Shown here in pieces: positions 21,347 to 23,512 of a DNA stretch of 23,512 bases. The stretch comes from CAYLHS01 sp964383535. GTDB taxonomy: Bacteria > Actinomycetota > Acidimicrobiia > Spongiisociales > UBA4744. Below the pieces are notes generated by a model. That model saw only the letters and a list, made by a program, of their open reading frames with translations, ran no database searches and was not told where the DNA came from. A program made the position numbers and the translations under genes. Position 1 is the first letter of the stretch; every line of letters starts with the position of its first letter. The stretch spans positions 1 through 23,512 of the forward strand of contig CAYLHS010000032.1 in the NCBI GenBank assembly GCA_964383535.1, in the 5' to 3' direction.

Positions 21347-21374
21347 GAGAGGGATCGTGAGAACGGAGGTGGAG

Positions 21375-21794
21375 GTGCGGCTTCTGGGCAACATCCTGTG
21401 GCTGCTGCTTGGCGGGTTGGAGATGGCCATCGCCTACGCGCTCTTTGGCCTGTTGGCCTTTGTGTTCATCATCACGATTCCGTTCGGGGTGGCCGCCTTT
21501 CGTCTTGCCGGCTTCGCCCTATGGCCGTTCGGACAGGTGCTCGTCGAGAAGCCGACCGCGGGGGCCGGTTCGGCTCTCGCCAACATCGTGTGGATGCTCA
21601 TCGCAGGGATCTGGCTTGCGATCGGCCACCTCATAGCGGCTCTCTTCAACGCGGTCACGATCATTGGCATCCCGTTTGCCGTCGCACACGTGAGACTGGC
21701 CGGCGCCGCACTCACCCCGTTCGGTCACGAGGTGGTTCCGATCGGGTACGCATCTGGAAGGCGTGTTGACGTAGGCATCAAGCCACTCGGATAG
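21375..21794 (+). CDS. yccF: YccF-family inner membrane protein (DUF307)
   Basis: A 139-residue membrane protein. It starts at GTG as MRLLGNILWLLLGGLEMAIA, matching the YccF opening. It has two repeat-like halves, each carrying IxIPFGVAxxxLAxxALxPFG: the first is TIPFGVAAFRLAGFALWPFG, the second GIPFAVAHVRLAGAALTPFG. Between them is a second hydrophobic pair, NIVWMLIAGIWLAIGHLIAA. The internal duplication and length agree with the E. coli family (about 148 residues). Function is not established for the family. I chose GTG 21375 because GGAGG at 21365-21369 is five bases upstream and the family starts here; the frame is open further upstream. It is divergent from amt and shares the GlnR-box region. 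The kinase-fold gene follows ten bases after the stop. Confidence 0.88.
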   Translation: MRLLGNILWLLLGGLEMAIAYALFGLLAFVFIITIPFGVAAFRLAGFALWPFGQVLVEKPTAGAGSALANIVWMLIAGIWLAIGHLIAALFNAVTIIGIPFAVAHVRLAGAALTPFGHEVVPIGYASGRRVDVGIKPLG

Positions 21795-21804
21795 GAAGCA
21801 GGAA

Positions 21805-22683
21805 GTGACTCCGGATGTCCAGCGCGCCGTCGAGGCGACGGTAGGTGCTCGCATCGTCGAGTGGTCGCCGAGAGAGGGCGGGTTGACCTTTGCCTCGACG
21901 GGAGTAGCCACGCTGGAGGACGGGACGACCGTGTTCGTCAAGGCAGGAACCGACGAGAAAACCTCGGACGAGCTGCGCCGCGAGATCGCCTTCCTCGGAG
22001 CCGTCGAGGCGTCCTTTCTTCCCAGATGCATTGGAGCCATCGACGATGAGCTGCCGGTCTTGTTGCTCGAAGACCTGACCGAAGGTCACTGGCCGGAACC
22101 GTACCCGTCAGACCTGTCTCCGCTCGAGGCGACCCTCCAGGAGCTTCGCGAGATGCCTATACCGGCCGATCTGGATCTTCCCGAGTTCGAAGGTCCATCC
22201 GATGACGTGTGTTCGGGTCTCGTTGATCATGCCCGCGAGGCGGCACCGGGACTGGTGTCGTGGCTCGTTCCTCACGCCGACGTCATCATCGAGCTTGCTG
22301 AATCACCTTCGGCTGCCGGAGCGCTGGTCCACTCGGATCTCTGGTACCCGAACCTGTGCTTCCTGGAGGATCGAGTCGTGATCGTTGACTGGTCGCAGGT
22401 TCGGATCGGTAGCCCTTGGTTCGACGCCTCGACCATCAGTATCGATCTCGTGATCGGAGGCCGACGTCCACTCCCGATGCAGGAAGGAGCGAAGTGGGCG
22501 GCGACGCACCTCGTGTGGTCGCTGTGGGCGCTGGCACGTGGGCCGGGTCCAGGAATCTCGGACCCGGATCTGTGGCGTTCCGACAACCTGGAACTCGTGG
22601 ACGGAACCGCCTGGTGGGTGGCGGACGAGCTGAGGTTGCCAATGCCGCCTGCGCTCAGCGATCGCGAACCCGGGTATCAGTAG
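21805..22683 (+). CDS. Fructosamine/aminoglycoside kinase-fold (APH-like) protein
   Basis: A 292-residue protein of the protein-kinase-like small-molecule kinase superfamily (APH, fructosamine kinase, choline kinase). It has the ATP-binding strand pair ending TTVFVKAGT with Lys near 46, Glu near 60 in the following helix, hinge LPVLLLEDLT, the catalytic loop HSDLWYPN (His176, Asp178, Asn183) and the metal-binding Asp in VVIVDWSQVR (Asp195). Downstream is GSPWFDASTISIDLVIGG. All key catalytic residues are present, so it is probably active; the phosphate acceptor is unknown. Antibiotic resistance should not be assumed, as most genomic members act on metabolites. GTG 21805 has AGGAAG six bases upstream and lies ten bases after yccF, so they are an operon. 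Confidence 0.82.
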   Translation: MTPDVQRAVEATVGARIVEWSPREGGLTFASTGVATLEDGTTVFVKAGTDEKTSDELRREIAFLGAVEASFLPRCIGAIDDELPVLLLEDLTEGHWPEPYPSDLSPLEATLQELREMPIPADLDLPEFEGPSDDVCSGLVDHAREAAPGLVSWLVPHADVIIELAESPSAAGALVHSDLWYPNLCFLEDRVVIVDWSQVRIGSPWFDASTISIDLVIGGRRPLPMQEGAKWAATHLVWSLWALARGPGPGISDPDLWRSDNLELVDGTAWWVADELRLPMPPALSDREPGYQ

Positions 22684-22718
22684 ACGATCGGTCTTTCTCG
22701 TATCGGTGCGAGGCTGGA

Positions 22719-22724
22719 TACGCT
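22719..22724 (+). promoter_or_regulatory. Putative -10 box (TACGCT) of tldD
   Basis: TACGCT, then TGGCACC, then the ATG at 22732; nearly identical to the glcD promoter at 5713. Confidence 0.5.
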
Positions 22725-22731
22725 TGGCACC

Positions 22732-23512
22732 ATGTTCGACTTTGCCACCGCAGCCGTAGAAGGAGCCCTCGCCGCCGGGGCGACGTACGCAGACGCGCGC
22801 GTCGTGATCGGCAAGGAGGAGGCCATCGATGTCCAGAACCAGGCGGTTCAATCGCTCGACCGCGGCGAGAAAGCCGGCGTCGGGGTTCGTGCCCTCATCG
22901 GATCGTCCTGGGGGTTCTTCGCGACAGCCGACCTGACCCGACGGGCCGCAGCGGCCGCCGGAGCGCGCGCCGCCGACATCGCCAGGGCAAGCGCCATCGT
23001 TCCGGGCGAACCGATGCATCTCGCCGACGTCGAGGTCGTCGTGGACAGCTACGAGACACCGACGATCGAGGATCCCTTCACCGTTCCCCTTTCGGAGAAG
23101 GTGGATCTTCTTGTCGGCGTCACACGCACGATGCAGGGGGTCGACGGCATCGCGATCGCGACCGGCAAGCTCACGTTCTACGACACGAACAAGTGGTTCG
23201 TGTCGTCGCAGGGTCATCGCATCCACCAGCACATCGTGGAGTCGGGCGGAGGGTTCGATGCCACGGCGATCGGTGAGCGGGAGAGCCAGCGCAGGTCGTA
23301 TCCCCAGTCGTTCGGCCAGTTCGAGACCGGCGGATACGAGGTGATCCGCAGGTGGGACTTCGCTGCGAACGCCGGACGAATCGCCGAGGAGGCCGCCGCG
23401 CTGCTGACCGCCGACGAGATGGAGGAGCGCGAGACGAGCCTCATCCTCGAGGGGTCACAGCTCGCCCTCCAGATCCACGAGTCGGTCGGTCACGCGATCG
23501 AACTGGACCGCA
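22732..23512 (+). CDS. tldD: TldD-family metalloprotease, 5' part only
   Basis: The frame from ATG 22732 is open for 260 codons to the end of the window. It begins MFDFATAAVEGALAAGATYA and includes the TldD-type segments VGVRALIGSSWGFFATAD and KLTFYDTNKWFVSSQGHRIH. Close to the edge is LALQIHESVGHAIELDR, where HESVGH is the HExxxH zinc site of TldD. With TldE, these proteins process small ribosomally made peptides in the cytoplasm (microcin B17 and similar) or degrade unfolded peptides. The C-terminal barrel and any tldE partner lie outside the window. A TACGCT box seven bases upstream suggests a leaderless mRNA independent of the kinase-fold gene 48 bases upstream. No RiPP precursor or modifying enzyme is visible here, so a natural-product role cannot be claimed. 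Confidence 0.9.
   Translation, partial: MFDFATAAVEGALAAGATYADARVVIGKEEAIDVQNQAVQSLDRGEKAGVGVRALIGSSWGFFATADLTRRAAAAAGARAADIARASAIVPGEPMHLADVEVVVDSYETPTIEDPFTVPLSEKVDLLVGVTRTMQGVDGIAIATGKLTFYDTNKWFVSSQGHRIHQHIVESGGGFDATAIGERESQRRSYPQSFGQFETGGYEVIRRWDFAANAGRIAEEAAALLTADEMEERETSLILEGSQLALQIHESVGHAIELDR

Noticed and set aside
21805..22683. Antibiotic-resistance aminoglycoside phosphotransferase
   Set aside because: Only the general kinase fold and catalytic residues are visible; there is no mobile context and most such chromosomal genes act on metabolites.
22732..23512. RiPP biosynthetic cluster around tldD
   Set aside because: No precursor peptide, cyclase or modifying enzyme is seen upstream, and the downstream side is outside the window.

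Overview
The window is high-GC bacterial chromosome (roughly 60-65% G+C by eye), densely packed with genes on both strands. No tRNA, rRNA, CRISPR array, insertion sequence or phage gene was recognised. I read it as an actinobacterium, perhaps an uncultured Acidimicrobiia-like lineage (inference). The reasons are GTG starts, many apparently leaderless genes with a TAnnnT box 6-7 nt before the start codon, a GlnR-type nitrogen operator before an ammonium transporter, and the style of the proteins. Both ends cut a gene: an Nfu/NifU N-terminal-domain protein on the left and TldD on the right.

Layout. 1-226: partial Nfu-N gene (-). 233-3663: hyuA-hyuB, an ATP-dependent hydantoinase/oxoprolinase pair, followed by two small membrane proteins (3750-4482). 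4499-9373: a glycolate/glyoxylate module, with a class V alanine/serine-glyoxylate aminotransferase (-) divergent from a tightly overlapping glcD-glcE-glcF operon (+). 9396-9995: five-helix membrane protein. 9985-11136: class I aminotransferase (-). 11164-11754: SAM methyltransferase. 11760-11890: gene-free run of hairpins. 11889-12987: two overlapping GNAT acetyltransferases (-). 13148-17851: two-domain GNAT, argS and a fused alpha-beta 2-oxoacid dehydrogenase E1 (-). 18079-19663: two proteins of unknown function (+), the second helical and HEAT-like. 19705-21249: amt ammonium transporter plus a 30-residue membrane microprotein (-). 21375-23512: yccF, a small-molecule-kinase-fold protein and tldD (+).

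How the genes work together. GlcDEF would oxidise glycolate to glyoxylate, and the divergent aminotransferase would convert glyoxylate to glycine: a compact C2 salvage route from one 119-bp promoter region. HyuAB would open a cyclic imide or lactam using ATP. The amt gene sits behind a near-perfect four-site GlnR box, so ammonium uptake is probably under global nitrogen control. The E1 gene has a 5' leader containing an intrinsic terminator before its start codon, which suggests attenuation.

Most worth a second look: the GlnR box, the amt-linked 30-aa ORF, the E1 leader terminator, the consistent leaderless promoter signature at nine transcription units, and the hairpin cluster at 11732-11890.
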